Source: Xiphydria camelus
Taxonomy: Eukaryota; Arthropoda; Insecta; Hymenoptera; Xiphydriidae
Assembly: GCA_963678675.1 (NCBI GenBank)
Contig: OY783198.1
Span: 14,678,311-14,742,310, forward strand
Reading direction: 5' to 3'
Length of the DNA stretch: 64,000 bases
A program made the position numbers and the translations under genes. The notes below the pieces were generated by a model. It saw nothing but the letters and a program-made list of their open reading frames with translations. It was not told the DNA's origin and did no database searches. Positions 22,205 to 32,761 of the stretch are shown here, one piece after another (within the stretch, counting starts at the first letter, position 1; each line of letters starts with the position of its first letter).

Positions 22205-23025
22205 TAGTCCAGACAACGAAGACCGAAAAAGGCCAAATAGCGGAAAAAATTCCTACAAACGGTAGTCGGAATTTTGAATATTAATTCATACCGCTTAGTA
22301 TCACGATCGCATACTAGAATTAATCTTTCGATCGGTGAAGCGGGTTCATTTCGGCGAACATAGGTCGTTAATACCTCGGTCCCGCTATTTCGAGCATTAC
22401 TTACGAATTAATTATTTAATTAATTAATTACAAATTGCGGCCATTATTAAAAACAAAGGCGATGTGTTACCCAGTGGTGAGTTTTTCAAGCGTTGCAATA
22501 TTTTTTTCATTTTTTTTGCAGTTGGTTATCGTAACATGAATAAACTGCTAGTAGGTTTGCTCTGTAAACATGTTGGTTGAAAAATAAATAACGTGCATAT
22601 TAACATAAACTTTAGATTTATCTTGATTGGGTGTCAATAATCGGAAAAATTTTGCAACTGGGGCAACTGAAGCGAGACCAGGTTCTGGTGTTCTCGAGGC
22701 TTTTCGGGTGTTTTCGGGGCTTCTCGGCGGGAGTCCGCCTTTTAACTTGGATTTGTATGCATCTCTCTCGTAGTTCAAGTTTCCTTGTCTACTGTCGCCT
22801 CTGGTACTTTGTGGTGATACACTGTACATGTGGTACACTCAGGTTTGCCTGTGTAAACGCAAGTCGGAAGGCCTGCCTTCCGGCAAACCGTATCATGTAT
22901 GGGGACCTTTTCATGATGAGAGAAGAAAATTCGAAGAAAGTGTGAAAGTAAGAAGCGTGCGAAAGACTCTGGGAAGACACGCAGTGCGTCGACGTCCCGT
23001 GGTGCGCCTAGTCCAGGGACAGGTG
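22205..23025. other. Extra segment in copy A, no gene recognised
   Basis: Not present in copy B. Contains the dispersed motif CACTCAGGTTTGCCTGTGTA (near 22837). Short ORFs on both strands overlap and have no domains. Confidence 0.4.
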
Positions 23026-23247
23026 TAAGGCCCGCCACAGACACACAGTCTTGTCGTCAGTCTTGCATGCGCAGTCTAAAGGTGCGATCTCACGGGGTGG
23101 TGGAGCACTACTTATATTGCGCATGTGTCACGTCAATGTGCCGACACTAATGTGACACATGCGAGTGCTCCACCACATCGTGAGACCACACCTTTAGACT
23201 GCGCATGCAAGACTGACGACAAGACTGTGTGTCTATGGCGGCCCTAA
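23026..23247. mobile_element. Hairpin MITE with TAA duplication
   Basis: TAA (23026-23028, 23245-23247) flanks a long inverted repeat starting GGCCCGCCACAGACACACAG. It continues through CTTGCATGCGCAGTCTAAAG and GTGGAGCACT. Confidence 0.85.
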
Positions 23248-23880
23248 GTGCGTCTCGATGGCTTAATTTATGATATGTCGACCCTGGACGGTAACAGTGG
23301 GTAAAGGGTGCCCTAGCTCATATCCTCCCGTGAGTCTATAGTCCAGTAAACGAAGGTCTGAAATACGACTTTTTGAGAACCAGCCTGCATTTTTGTTTAA
23401 CGTTGTCATTTGACCCTATAAAGCTCTGGGTGAAGTATCGCGGTTTTCCCCCCACGGGTTATGGTTGAAAAACAATAACAAATACCCTAAAAATGGGTTA
23501 TTCGAAAATAACTCGAAAACTAAGCGAGATATCGAAACAAGTGTAAATCCAAAATTGTAGAGCTTAAAGTTTTCTATAAAAAAGGTTTTCACAGTTTACC
23601 CCCTTTCCCCACGGTTTATCCTCTAGAGCCGCGCGAACGATAGGGGTGGAAAAAAAAATCAACTACTTGGTGCGTCCGGAGAACCGCTGGTGCTAGACAT
23701 AGATATATACCTATATAGACGTATAGACGTTCACACTATAGAGGTCGCCTTCTCCTTTCCCCCCATGGGGGGTGCTGGGTATTACACTCGGGCCCGTTAC
23801 CCTCCTGGGTCTCGCTTTCCTCCGTTTTTAAACTTCTCTAACCTCGACCGCTTTCGCATAGCAAAATATATGTTATACAC

Positions 23881-24274
23881 CATCATATTAACTATATTAT
23901 AAAAAAAAGTATCGGATTGTTTCGCTCATAAATAAAGTAAAACAAGTTTGAATTTTTCAATAATTTTTCACTGAAAATACCACCACCGCCGATTTTTTTA
24001 TATAGATTCAAGCATGATTAAACTATGACATATAATTTTAACGAGTTAATTGGTGTGGTTGAATAATTCGAAATAAATTAATGAAAATGGAACAACTTTG
24101 CTTCCGCCGTTTTTCTAACGTAATAGATAGCGAAAAACGGCGGATGCAAAATTGTACACCTAATTGTACTCGTTTCCACACCACCATGAGGTAAAGGTGC
24201 GTTTTTTTTATTGTGGTTTCCCCAGTAGGCCTATTCCACAACTGTCGTTCTAGTGTGCAAAAATGTGCTATAAT
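23881..24274. other. AT-rich spacer with one short hairpin
   Basis: AACTTTGCTTCCGCCGTTTTTC-like arms (about 24092-24114 and 24133-24155) form an imperfect hairpin. Nothing else is recognised. Confidence 0.4.
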
Positions 24275-24331
24275 GTAAGATCTCAGAGCCCCCAGACCTA
24301 CGTCATTTTTGCAAAGCTAATAATTTGTGAA

Positions 24332-24916
24332 TAAGGCCTGCCGCAAATTGAGCCCAGCCCACGCACGGCACACGTGTGGCGCACGCATGCGTTACTTTGT
24401 AAGACATGATGTGAAACGGAGCGGCGCATATTGGACCAAGCTCAGAGCTAGCCCAGTCTGTCGCCAGCCACGCGTGGGGAAGTTTGTATTCGCCGCACAG
24501 ATTTCGCGGATCGTGGGCAGCATGGGTGTTCCGTCGCACGATTGACGGGGCCCGGAATGTTCCGTTCGTACGCTTTCTGTACGAACGGAAAGCTTTCTGT
24601 AATAGCGTACCGCTCAGAAAACCACTAAATACGTTGTCTGGAACTTCCTCAGTTAACAAAAACTTCCCTCCGAGTATTCCTTGCATTTAGGTAAGCATTT
24701 CTATTTCTTTTTCTTTTCCTCGATAACGAGTACAATACAACTACTTCTTCGGTTTCCGAATCCGATTTTAAATCTAGCAAGATTTCACCGAGGGATGCCA
24801 TGCTGCGAGGTGCTAGTGTGGGCCACTACTGGGTTCAATATGCGGTAATGAATAAAAACGTGGACGTGGACAAGATGGGATGGGTGTGGGCTGGGCTCAA
24901 TTTGCGGCGGGCCTAA
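24332..24916. mobile_element. MITE with TAA duplication, empty site available
   Basis: The ends GGCCTGCCGCAAATTGAGCC (24335 and, inverted, to 24913) lie between TAA at 24332-24334 and 24914-24916. The uninterrupted right arm of the enclosing element reads TTGTGAATAAATAGTGTG (inverse, near 27630), the exact pre-insertion site with a single TAA. Confidence 0.9.
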
Positions 24917-25065
24917 ATACTGTGATATGTAGTTAAGAACGCATGCGGGGCCCTTTTACAGGTAATAGGTACAAAAGGTACATAAAAACCTTACTCACCT
25001 ACGTTAAAGTATGATAGCTGGTTTTTATATATGTTACTTGTGGGTTACTATTTTAAGACTTATTG

Positions 25066-26437
25066 TAAGCAGCCAGACCGGGCCAAACATCCCCCCAGAC
25101 ACGATAAAAGTTCCGCTATGAGTATGAGCGCGAGGGCATTATTCATGCGCACGAGTGCGAGTGAGAGTATTAAATGGCATTATAAGACAGCTTCATGTAA
25201 TTTAGGTTGTTTATTTGTCTTAATGGAATATTTTAATAATTATTTAATAAAACTTTAATGCCTAATTATAACAATAATTTCAATGCAATAAATTTGGCAA
25301 AATAAAAGTTCAAGAATTCGATGTTTTATTAAATTTCGGTTTTAAATATAAATGTAATGAAAATGGACAGTAAAAAATCGTGCGTCAAATTTATCATATG
25401 TATATGGTGTGTAAAAAAGAGTTATACAGATGTATGATAAAAGTAATACCAAGCTGTGTTAAAATTCTCGGCGATTAAAGTATGAATTTTTACATATTTA
25501 TATTTTATTGTGTTTAATTTACACGTGAAAACGAAAAAATTGTTTCATTTAAATTTTAACGCACAATTTTTGTATGCAAGGACGAACATTTTTTACTTTC
25601 TATATATTTATGAAAATTAATATTTTTCAATAACAATACTCAATAAAATAATGATTTACTAAAATTTTTTTCTTATAACTATCAAAGATACATTAATTGA
25701 AATGTAAAAAACTATTAGTAAAAAATATCATTTATAATTATTAATTATCATATTATCGATTCTTAATCTTCGTTGTCATCATCGTCAAAGTTTTGTATTT
25801 TGTCATCCAGGCAATCTTCAAATTGAATATCTAATTTATCGTCACCATCGTCTGCATCGTTATTTAATTCCTCTTTAGGAACAAGTAAATTAATTAGATT
25901 GCGAATATAGCTACAAATACATGAAAATAATTTGAAGTTAAAATAAAATACCTGGTTCATTTTGAAATGATTCACTGATAAAACTTGGTAATTGATCACC
26001 ATCGAACCAATTATAATTACCAAAAATATTTACAGAACAGTTTTCCATAAAAATGTGAAAATGTGTCATTTTACGGCTTTGGTATAGGGAACACGTATAA
26101 AAGTGTCTTTGAAAAAATATAAATAACAATTAAATTACATGTAAAAATAAGAAGTTTCACTTCAAAAAGTCTGAAAAAATTAGAGGAGGTGCAGAATACC
26201 TCAATCTCTATTTCACCAAAATTTCAAATTCTACAGAAAAGTGGTTTTGGAGAGGAAATACCTTATTAACACACACAGAGTAAGTAGTTCATGCGATAAC
26301 AAAGAGAGATCCACGCGCTGAATACATCTCACTCGCACTCGTGCGCATGAATAATGTCCTCGCGCTCATACTCATAGCAGAACTTGTCGTACTGGGGGGA
26401 CTTGTATCGTGTCTGGGGGGATGTTTGGCCCTTCGGA
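25066..26437. mobile_element. TIR element with GGGCCAAACATCCCCCC ends
   Basis: GGGCCAAACATCCCCCCAGA at 25080 is inverted near 26410-26430, and the inversion continues with GAGTATGAGCGCGAGG and ATTATTCATGCGCACGAGTG. The interior is about 1.1 kb and AT-rich, with weak minus-strand ORFs. Confidence 0.65.
25763..26129 (-). CDS. Overlapping acidic ORFs, unidentified
   Basis: Two minus-strand ORFs overlap in different frames: 25938-26129 (63 aa) and 25763-26023 (86 aa). The second ends in an acidic tail, DDKIQNFDDDDNED. An intron with ends GTATTT and TTTGTAG (about 25909-25951) could exist, but the splice I tested runs into a stop. The acidic tail and position inside a TIR element suggest the end of a transposon gene. 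I do not recognise a family. Confidence 0.3.
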
Positions 26438-26448
26438 TTGGTCTGCCC

Positions 26449-27380
26449 CTTGGCTAAGTCTCCCATTAATTACCATTTAAAAAATCCCATTGGATACCAC
26501 TGACAGTCTGTCAAAGGTAAATCAATGGGGTTTTGCCAATGGTATCTTTCCCACTTGTACTACCATTCGACATCCCATTTATTTTCCCATTCGTTTAATG
26601 GTGTTTTCATACCGTTGACATTACCATTCGTGAAATGGAATTAATTCCCATCCAATTATAACCATTCATTTCCCATTTGTTGAGTGATACTTTACTTAGC
26701 TATTTGTCCAAGACCCCCGTGGCCGCATCCGCGTCATCTCTGTTCGCGCTTCTTGGTCTACCTCTCCTCCGCTTTCCTTCTGGCGCCTCGGTCGGTCTTC
26801 CCGCTGTCCCCTCGGCTTTTTCCGACTTTCCTGATCCGACGGTGCCCGAATCATCCTCCCCGCGTGCCCCACCTCCTCTTCCTCTGCCCATCTTCCCCTA
26901 ACCTCACTTTTTCTTTCAATCTTTTTGAAGCCCTCCTTTGAAATCTAGAGCAGTCCCCTCTCTTTCTCCTGCGTGTTCTTGCTGGCGGCACGCTCTGCAC
27001 TCCCCTGATCCGAAAAATCGCTGCGATTATCCTGTAATATCGCTGTATCGGCACTGTTTCCTGCGATCGATCCGCAACGCGTCTAGTCGTAACCGGCTTC
27101 CGCATGGAACTCCGTTATTTGCCATTGGACTCCCATTAGTTACTATTGGAATAAAATACCATTTAAATGTTCCCAGTAACTTGCCATTGGTCCTCCATTG
27201 GTAACGAATGGGAATACATACCTTTCAATATTTCCCACTGATTTGCCAGTGGAGTCCCATTTATATTGAATGGTAGAAAGTGCCAGTTCATTTTTCCCTC
27301 CGAATTTCCATTGCGATCCCATTGGTTACCTTTAGGTCCCATTCATTACTATTAAACACTCAATGGAAAACTTTGCCAAG
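26449..27380 (-). mobile_element. 932-bp CCATT-repeat element with AT-hook ORF, copy 1
   Basis: The ends CTTGGCTAAGTCTCCCATT and CTTGGCAAAGTTTTCCATT (inverse) enclose dense degenerate CCATT, CCCATT and TACCATT repeats over the outer roughly 250 bp on each side, and a GC-rich coding centre. Same length as copy 2 (33842-34773) and nearly identical. No clear target duplication here. Confidence 0.8.
26700..26891 (-). CDS. Small AT-hook protein, copy 1
   Basis: The 63-aa ORF starts MGRGRGGGARG and ends in a stop after TGVLDK. It contains KRRRGRPRSANR near residues 42-53, whose RGRP core is the canonical AT-hook that binds the minor groove of AT-rich DNA. The glycine/arginine start and acidic-serine middle suggest disorder. 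The sequence is identical in copy 2. It may be a stand-alone DNA-binding factor of the element or the first exon of a larger, lost transposase; no long downstream frame is present. Confidence 0.5.
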   Translation of the reverse strand: MGRGRGGGARGEDDSGTVGSGKSEKAEGTAGRPTEAPEGKRRRGRPRSANRDDADAATGVLDK

Positions 27381-27695
27381 GGTGGCTGTTTACAATAGGT
27401 CTTAAAACTTTAAAGCGTCTGGCGGAAGTTATAGGGCCCACGGAAAGTATCTGGCAATAATGAATGTTGGTTCTTAACAATATTCTGTAAAACATATATA
27501 AAAACCAGCTATCATACCTTAACGTAGGTGAGTAAGGCTTTTATGTACCTTTTGTAACTGTTACCTGCGAAAGGGCCCCGTTTTCAAGCTAGCAAGTACT
27601 GATACGTTCTTACGTACATATCACACTATTTATTCACAAAATATTAGCTTTGCTAAAATGACGTAGGTCTGGGGGCTCTGGGATCTTGGACTACT

Positions 27696-27945
27696 AGAAT
27701 TGTATTCCCTACAATTTCCGTAATCATTACCTCTTACCTAGGAGGCGCTGGAAAGAAGATAATGCAAAAGAATCGGATTGAAAAGGGTAGGTACGTGAAT
27801 GCAATTGTAAAAAAAATGCTACAGTTTACTTAAGCGTAACTCTGAGATTATTTGTTTCAGAAAAGAAATTTTTAAACAAAACATACAGAATTGTATCCTC
27901 TACAATTTTCATAATAACTACCTTTACCTAGGAGTAGGGGAGAGT
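27696..27945. repeat. Fragment related to the foldback family
   Basis: CCTAGGAGGCGCTGGAAAGA near 27738 matches segments at about 8310 (inverted), 10640 and 63235. The rest is unrecognised AT-rich sequence. Confidence 0.45.
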
Positions 27946-28505
27946 GGGGTATTGTCGCCACTTTTTTTTGTATGTCTTTATTTGTTAAAAAAAAAATATA
28001 TTTTTGTAATGTTCTACACATCGTTGGATTCAGAAAACATCTGGCTACGAAATCTATATAGTTGTTTGGACGTTCAGTAATTTATTTATTTATAAAAAGA
28101 GAAATTCTGAACTAACAGAAAATCAGGGAATTGTAAAATCGTGGGGCAAAGTCGCCACTTAACTGAAATGTAAGATAAGTAAAAGCAAATATCATTTTGA
28201 ATATTTATTCCCACAAAAACAATATATTCAGAAGAAATTAAGTCTAGAGAGCAAGTTTTTTTCGACAAAAATTCACATGTCATCTTCTGAGTCGGACAAT
28301 ATCTGATACTTGGCCTGCGATGTTTTTCTCGAGGTATTTATAGGTACATGCACTATCCATTCGATGGGAATAATATTTAATAACATTCTGAAATATTGAT
28401 CCGAATAAAGATGATGAATTCACTTATTTCACTTTTTTAATATCAGGTAACGTTTGTGGCGACTTTGCCCCACGTGCAGAGTGGTGACAATGCCCCACGC
28501 GCCAT
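27946..28505 (-). mobile_element. GTGGCGACTTTGCCCC element, longer copy
   Basis: GGGGAGAGTGGGGTATTGTC at the left faces GTGGCGACTTTGCCCCACG and GTGGTGACAATGCCCCACGC at the right. Inside, the minus strand (about 28280-28365) reads RKTSQAKYQILSDSEDDM and stop, resembling the tail of a transposase ORF; the rest of the frame is not evident. Confidence 0.55.
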
Positions 28506-28757
28506 TTTTCCACACAAACATCAATAACATCGAAATACGGAATAAATGTGACAACCAGTACCGTGGTCGCGTTCGGCAACCTTCTCTGAATAAAAACAAC
28601 TTAACTGGATTGTTTTGCACGCTGAATTATAAACACTAGACAAAAAGCTCTTTGAACGCCAAAAATTACTTTTGAGCATTTTGAAAACACTTGTCACGCT
28701 ATAAACAACGCAACATAACTTGAAATTTCACTAAACTCCGTCGGTAATGTCGGGACA
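28506..28757. other. No gene recognised
   Basis: AT-rich spacer between the preceding element and the unidentified minus-strand ORFs. No TIR or domain seen. Confidence 0.4.
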
Positions 28758-28994
28758 TTAAGACTCACTTCCATTACAAAAATTTACAGAATTCGCCACC
28801 AAGCAAAGTTCAGATACATTGGAAATGAACATAGTTATTGTTTTCATATTTTCTCCTGGACTATAATCTTCTTCCTCAGTTACAGCGAAGTATGGCACGG
28901 TACATGAGAAAACGAAGGAACTGTATAATTGACTAAAAACAACAAAGTAGGTCAAAAGTATATTGACACGAAAAAATACATATAAAAAACACAT
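28758..28994 (-). CDS. Unidentified small ORF
   Basis: 78-aa minus-strand ORF with a hydrophobic first half (possible signal or membrane segment) and EEEDYSPGENM in the middle. It lies downstream of the two tandem ORFs on the same strand. No family recognised; it could be chance. Confidence 0.2.
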   Translation of the reverse strand: MCFLYVFFRVNILLTYFVVFSQLYSSFVFSCTVPYFAVTEEEDYSPGENMKTITMFISNVSELCLVANSVNFCNGSES

Positions 28995-29222
28995 ATTATA
29001 TTATATGTATAGAAACATAAACATACAGTGTGATATAAGGAAAAGGAATTTTTAGATTTCTAAAAGAAATGAAACCAGACTTTGCAGATACCCTCGTACT
29101 AACACTTTGAAACAGAATGAAACCTCTGAAAAGTAATAACATAATAAACACGCACCCTTACATGAGAAATACGAATATTTTGAAACAGAAATAAAACTGA
29201 AAATTTAACACTACATACATCA

Positions 29223-29513
29223 TCACCAATCATCTGTACGAATCAAAGTACCGCGAACATATTGCGATGACAAAGGTTGTTCATCATCTGAATCCTTGGA
29301 CATCTTAAATAGTTTACATTTTTGTGACATCGCCATTACAAAGTCTTGACCGGATTCGACTCGTGGAAATTCTAATGGCATATAAGCTATCGATTCCACT
29401 GTCATATCTAGAGAAATACCACTTCGAGTAATTTTAGAACCACGAATTTGCAAGAGCATCATTATGTACATATAAGTTGGTTGGATCAATTGTTGCCACT
29501 TAACCATTTTCAT
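29223..29513 (-). CDS. Unidentified ORF directly following 29514-30158
   Basis: The 96-aa ORF starts with ATG immediately after the TAA stop of the upstream ORF, in the same frame. It has ordinary protein-like composition (for example SLDMTVESIAYMPLEFPRVE) and an acidic patch SKDSDDEQP. It is either the second half of a gene split by one nonsense codon or a separate tandem gene. No known domain recognised. Confidence 0.4.
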   Translation of the reverse strand: MKMVKWQQLIQPTYMYIMMLLQIRGSKITRSGISLDMTVESIAYMPLEFPRVESGQDFVMAMSQKCKLFKMSKDSDDEQPLSSQYVRGTLIRTDDW

Positions 29514-30158
29514 TTATCGACTGGTTTTCTCAAAGAGAAATAAGGGAGAATTAATGCAACTAGGTATATCATTGTTATTAAAGACTTTGAATCCAAAAAT
29601 GCCCGGACTATCTTCACCCGCAGAGGAACGAGAAGGCGCTTTGTCGATTAACAATTTCTTGCGCAAATTTGCAAACATTTGTTTCATGTTATCTAGAATA
29701 CTAAACCGTTTACACGCTTCCACGAACACCGGAACATTTGCCAACATCTTAACATCCGTTACAAAACGTTCGACAAATTCTTGCATTAAATATCTACTCT
29801 CTTCGTGCCACCAGTGACTTACTGTGGGCACTAGTAGTTGAACTCTATGCTTCGGCTCTAATTGATTAATATGTCTTATAATCGTGCGATGTAGAAAATC
29901 TTCCGAATGAGTAATTGTCAGACCGTACGCGTTAGTGACGAGAAACAATGTCGGTGTCTTTTTGTACACAAATTGGCAGAAATGGATAGTAGCAACGGGT
30001 ATTTTTGAAAATTTTAATGTGGCCTTAATACACGACACAATACACACCCGGGAGATATTCGTTTCAGCGCCGCGAAGAATCGTTAGGTCCGATTCACATA
30101 GAACGGGTGCGTGGTGATGGCGTGGGACTAGTGTGGTACGTGCATGTGCCTCCTGCAT
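29514..30158 (-). CDS. Unidentified 214-aa ORF
   Basis: A long AT-balanced frame starts at ATG 30158 (in-frame TAG just upstream) and stops at 29514. Balanced amino-acid use and segments such as HWWHEESRYLMQEFVERF and FANLRKKLLIDKAP look like a real globular protein, not a shadow. No signal peptide, zinc finger or transposase motif is visible. Together with the next ORF it would make about 311 aa. Candidate origins are an endogenised large DNA virus, a host gene fragment or an accessory transposon gene; I cannot choose between them. Confidence 0.45.
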   Translation of the reverse strand: MQEAHARTTLVPRHHHAPVLCESDLTILRGAETNISRVCIVSCIKATLKFSKIPVATIHFCQFVYKKTPTLFLVTNAYGLTITHSEDFLHRTIIRHINQLEPKHRVQLLVPTVSHWWHEESRYLMQEFVERFVTDVKMLANVPVFVEACKRFSILDNMKQMFANLRKKLLIDKAPSRSSAGEDSPGIFGFKVFNNNDIPSCINSPLFLFEKTSR

Positions 30159-30271
30159 GTTAGTCTATAGGGACCGTGCAAAAACTATAGAGGGAGTTGT
30201 AGCGTCGATGCTTGCGCTACATTTGGCGATTATAAGAAATTAAGGGATACTTTTTAACACGGGGAACATAC

Positions 30272-30649
30272 ACCCCACGACTCGAATTCTGTCGCTGGGG
30301 AATTTTCAAGAGGACGTTTAGCAGAGTCGCGTGTAGATGACCGATACGGGAGACGACGCGGGAGATATGGCTGACAGGATTGCGGGGTATCAAATGATGA
30401 AGTTGTTTTGTGAATTCGGTAAAGAAAAAGTAATCTAATTTTCTTTCAGTTTAGTTACTACTTTACAATAATAACTTTTTACGAAAATTTATTTTTATAC
30501 ACCGAATTCACAAAATTTAATCTCATCATTCCATACCCCGCAATCCTGTCAGCCATATCTCCTGCGTCGTCTCCTGTATCGATCATCTACACGCGACTCT
30601 GCTAAACGTCCTTTTGAAAATTCCCCAGCGACAGAATCTGAGTCGGGGA
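30272..30649. mobile_element. Hairpin MITE
   Basis: Inverted arms of about 140 bp contain CTGTCGCTGGGGAATTTTCA, GCAGAGTCGCGTGTAGATGA and GGCTGACAGGATTGCGGGGT. The AT-rich loop is near 30460. Termini resemble those of the hairpin at 31001 (TCTGTCGCTGG). Confidence 0.75.
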
Positions 30650-30700
30650 GTCTAAGATAAGAAAAGTTAAAAATGTTAAAAATAGTAAGGCACTAATTTT

Positions 30701-31016
30701 TTGTCAATACAAAGTACCCCTACTGAAGGCCAAAATAAAGATAAAGGTGAAGAACTGTTTCACTCAGGTCATGTATTCAATGTTGAAGAGATAAATAATC
30801 CCGAAACACAAAAAGTAACCATAACCCCAAAGATTATAGCTCAGACCACAGTCTCAAAGGCTTATGACGCATTTATCACGCTTCCATGCCCGATGAACGC
30901 TAGCAGTGGGGAATTTGTAAAATTTAATTTGTCCACTAGACGGTTTTTCATGATTCCCGGCACTTCGACAATTTTTAATGCAACACGTGATACGATGTAC
31001 ACCCGGGGACACGGAA
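30701..31016 (+). CDS. Unidentified ORF interrupted by a hairpin
   Basis: An open frame without an ATG start runs from about 30701 with protein-like composition (QKVTITPKIIAQTTVSKAYD, GEFVKFNLSTRRFFMIPGTS). It enters the hairpin MITE at about 31000. Skipping the hairpin, the frame meets a stop within a few codons. It looks like the end of a gene fragment. No family recognised. Confidence 0.3.
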
Positions 31017-31213
31017 TCTGTCGCTGGTGACTTTTTAAAATGTTATTTTTAAACCTACTAACCAATGATTAATAATCTTCATGCCTTCATTAATGAGAGT
31101 AGACGCCACCGTAGCTAATGAGGGCATGAGAATTAATTGTTCATTGGTTAGTACGTTTAAAAATAACATTTAGAAAAAGCCACCAATGACAGATTCCGTG
31201 TCCCCGGGTGTAC
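30999..31213. mobile_element. Hairpin MITE with CACCCGGGGACACGGAATC ends
   Basis: The outer arms CACCCGGGGACACGGAATCT are flanked by GTAC. The inner stem (AACCAATGA ... TCATTGGTT, GCATGAGAATTAATTGTTCA) is shared with the hairpin at 58246-58488, although the outer arms differ. Confidence 0.75.
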
Positions 31214-32105
31214 GCATACTGATATTAATTATTTTTCCAAATAATTAATACTTCAATAATTGAACATTTCTCCCATATGAACACTTGTAAAATTTTCTCC
31301 CAAAAATTATAATTATTGCCATCAGGTGGCGTCGCTTATATTCTGAAATCTAGGGTGTTGAAGATGTCAAAAAATCAATATTCTTGCACATAAAGCTCGA
31401 ATGGTCGTTCTCAAAATTTTGGAGTTAACTCTTTGCCCTCGAGGCCTTTTTCGCACGTGCGAATCAGCAACTCGAGATGATTTCGCGAATATCGCGAAAA
31501 TCTAATGTACACTGTGGAAAGATTGTATAGTAAACTTTGTGTTACTAAGTTTTCATCATACAAATTTATCCATTAAAATTACTATATACGATTAAAACAG
31601 TTATATTTACTACAGATTTGATTCCCTTTGCACTCGAGGACATTTCGCGCGCGCGAACCAGCAACTCGAGGCGATTTTACCGATATTAGGAAAGCGTTTT
31701 CGCGCGGACGAACCTATTCCAAGCGAATGCTAAGCTGAGCCTAACTACGCTGAATAAGAATGCAGGCCGAGCCTCGTAGTATAGGTACGAGTACACTTCG
31801 AGTGGACGCGTCATACCGCCCGAGCGAGAAATCTTATCGCCCGTCGGAAATAAACATATCGAGTTTATATATAAACACGGGAGCCGTGCCGCCCTAGTGG
31901 ACGAGAATGTTTCACACCTTTTCTATTTTCCTCACCGTGTCCATACCCTTCCAGTTAGAATCTTGTAATTACCTTCATTAGATAGAGAAAATTGCAATGT
32001 ACAAAATGACACCAAGATCAGTTCCCCACGCCCACTCAAACGCCCAGGGGTCGCGACCGAACATTTGATACATTGGAACGCAAGTTGGAAGGCCGGCAAA
32101 CCGTA
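31214..32105. other. Spacer with a duplicated CTCGAGG motif
   Basis: Two related segments (about 31425-31500 and 31620-31690) share CTTTGCCCTCGAGG / CTTTGCACTCGAGG and CAGCAACTCGAG. No gene recognised. Confidence 0.4.
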
Positions 32106-32224
32106 TGTTCGTTTTCACACTGGCCGACACGGGACATATACATTTGTATGAGATTCCACGTCCACAGTCATCGATGTCGGTGTCGTGTCGGTGCCGTGTC
32201 GGCCAATGTGAAAACGGCCTATCG
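32106..32224. mobile_element. Short hairpin MITE
   Basis: GTTTTCACACTGGCCGACAC and its inverse GTGTCGGCCAATGTGAAAAC form the ends; TAT is present on both sides. Its terminus resembles the TTTCACAC-type MITEs elsewhere in the window. Confidence 0.55.
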
Positions 32225-32240
32225 TGTATGTAGAACCTTT

Positions 32241-32761
32241 TTAACCCTCTGACGCTAAACTTTTAGCAATCCCTGTCGCGTGAGCTGGAGAAAGGGAACA
32301 GCCAATCGCGCGCGGTCGCTTTATGTGTTAGTGACTGACGTCACGGAAATGGCCCCCCACTCTCATTCAGCCAGGCTCGTAGTTAGGGGCCTGCTCACTC
32401 ATATACCGTGCTCACTCGCACTCACGGGATTTCGCGCGACGGCACGGCAATGAAATAGGGGCCCCATACACGGTACGATTCGTTGCCTCGATCCGTCGTT
32501 TCAAACTGATTGAAACGACGAATCGATAGTGTATGTCAACATAGTTAATGATTTACTTAGTCGAAGACTACTTCATTGTCACTATTAAAAAAAAATGGCT
32601 TATTAAAATCACAACGCAAGTAACTTTTAACGTTTCGTCGGTGCCCAGCGACCATACGGGTTGCGACGGCCCTGTCACTCTCTCCCCACTACACTAACGT
32701 CTCACGCTTGACTCTGCCCCGCGCAGTGGTGGGGAATCGAGCTTTGCCGTCAGAGGGTTAA
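32241..32761. mobile_element. TTAA-flanked MITE, piggyBac-like
   Basis: TTAA (32241-32244, 32758-32761) flanks the inverted ends CCCTCTGACG. The interior holds a small hairpin, CGTCGTTTCAAACTGATTGA, near 32495-32525. It abuts copy B of the inverted duplication. Confidence 0.7.

Larger units (their letters stand above)
21640..23880 (-). repeat. Large inverted duplication, copy A
   Basis: Matches 32762-35030 in opposite orientation: the 23690-23835 block, the 23330-23640 block (with ATGGTTGAAAAACAATAACA) and the piggyBac remnant. Copy A has about 1.1 kb (22205-23325) absent from copy B, including the MITE at 23029. Confidence 0.75.
24275..27695. mobile_element. Large TIR element, about 3.4 kb, with nested insertions
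   Basis: The left arm (24275-24334 continuing at 24914-25050) is inverted at 27490-27695: TCAGAGCCCCCAGACCTACG, GCAAAGCTAAT and AAAGGTACATAAAA are shared. The left arm is split by the MITE at 24335-24913. The interior holds a second TIR element (25066-26437) and the AT-hook element (26449-27380). Confidence 0.7.

Noticed and set aside
26684..26941. Second-strand ORFs in the 932-bp element (also 34281-34545)
   Set aside because: GC-rich centre opposite the AT-hook frame; they lack domains and look like shadows.
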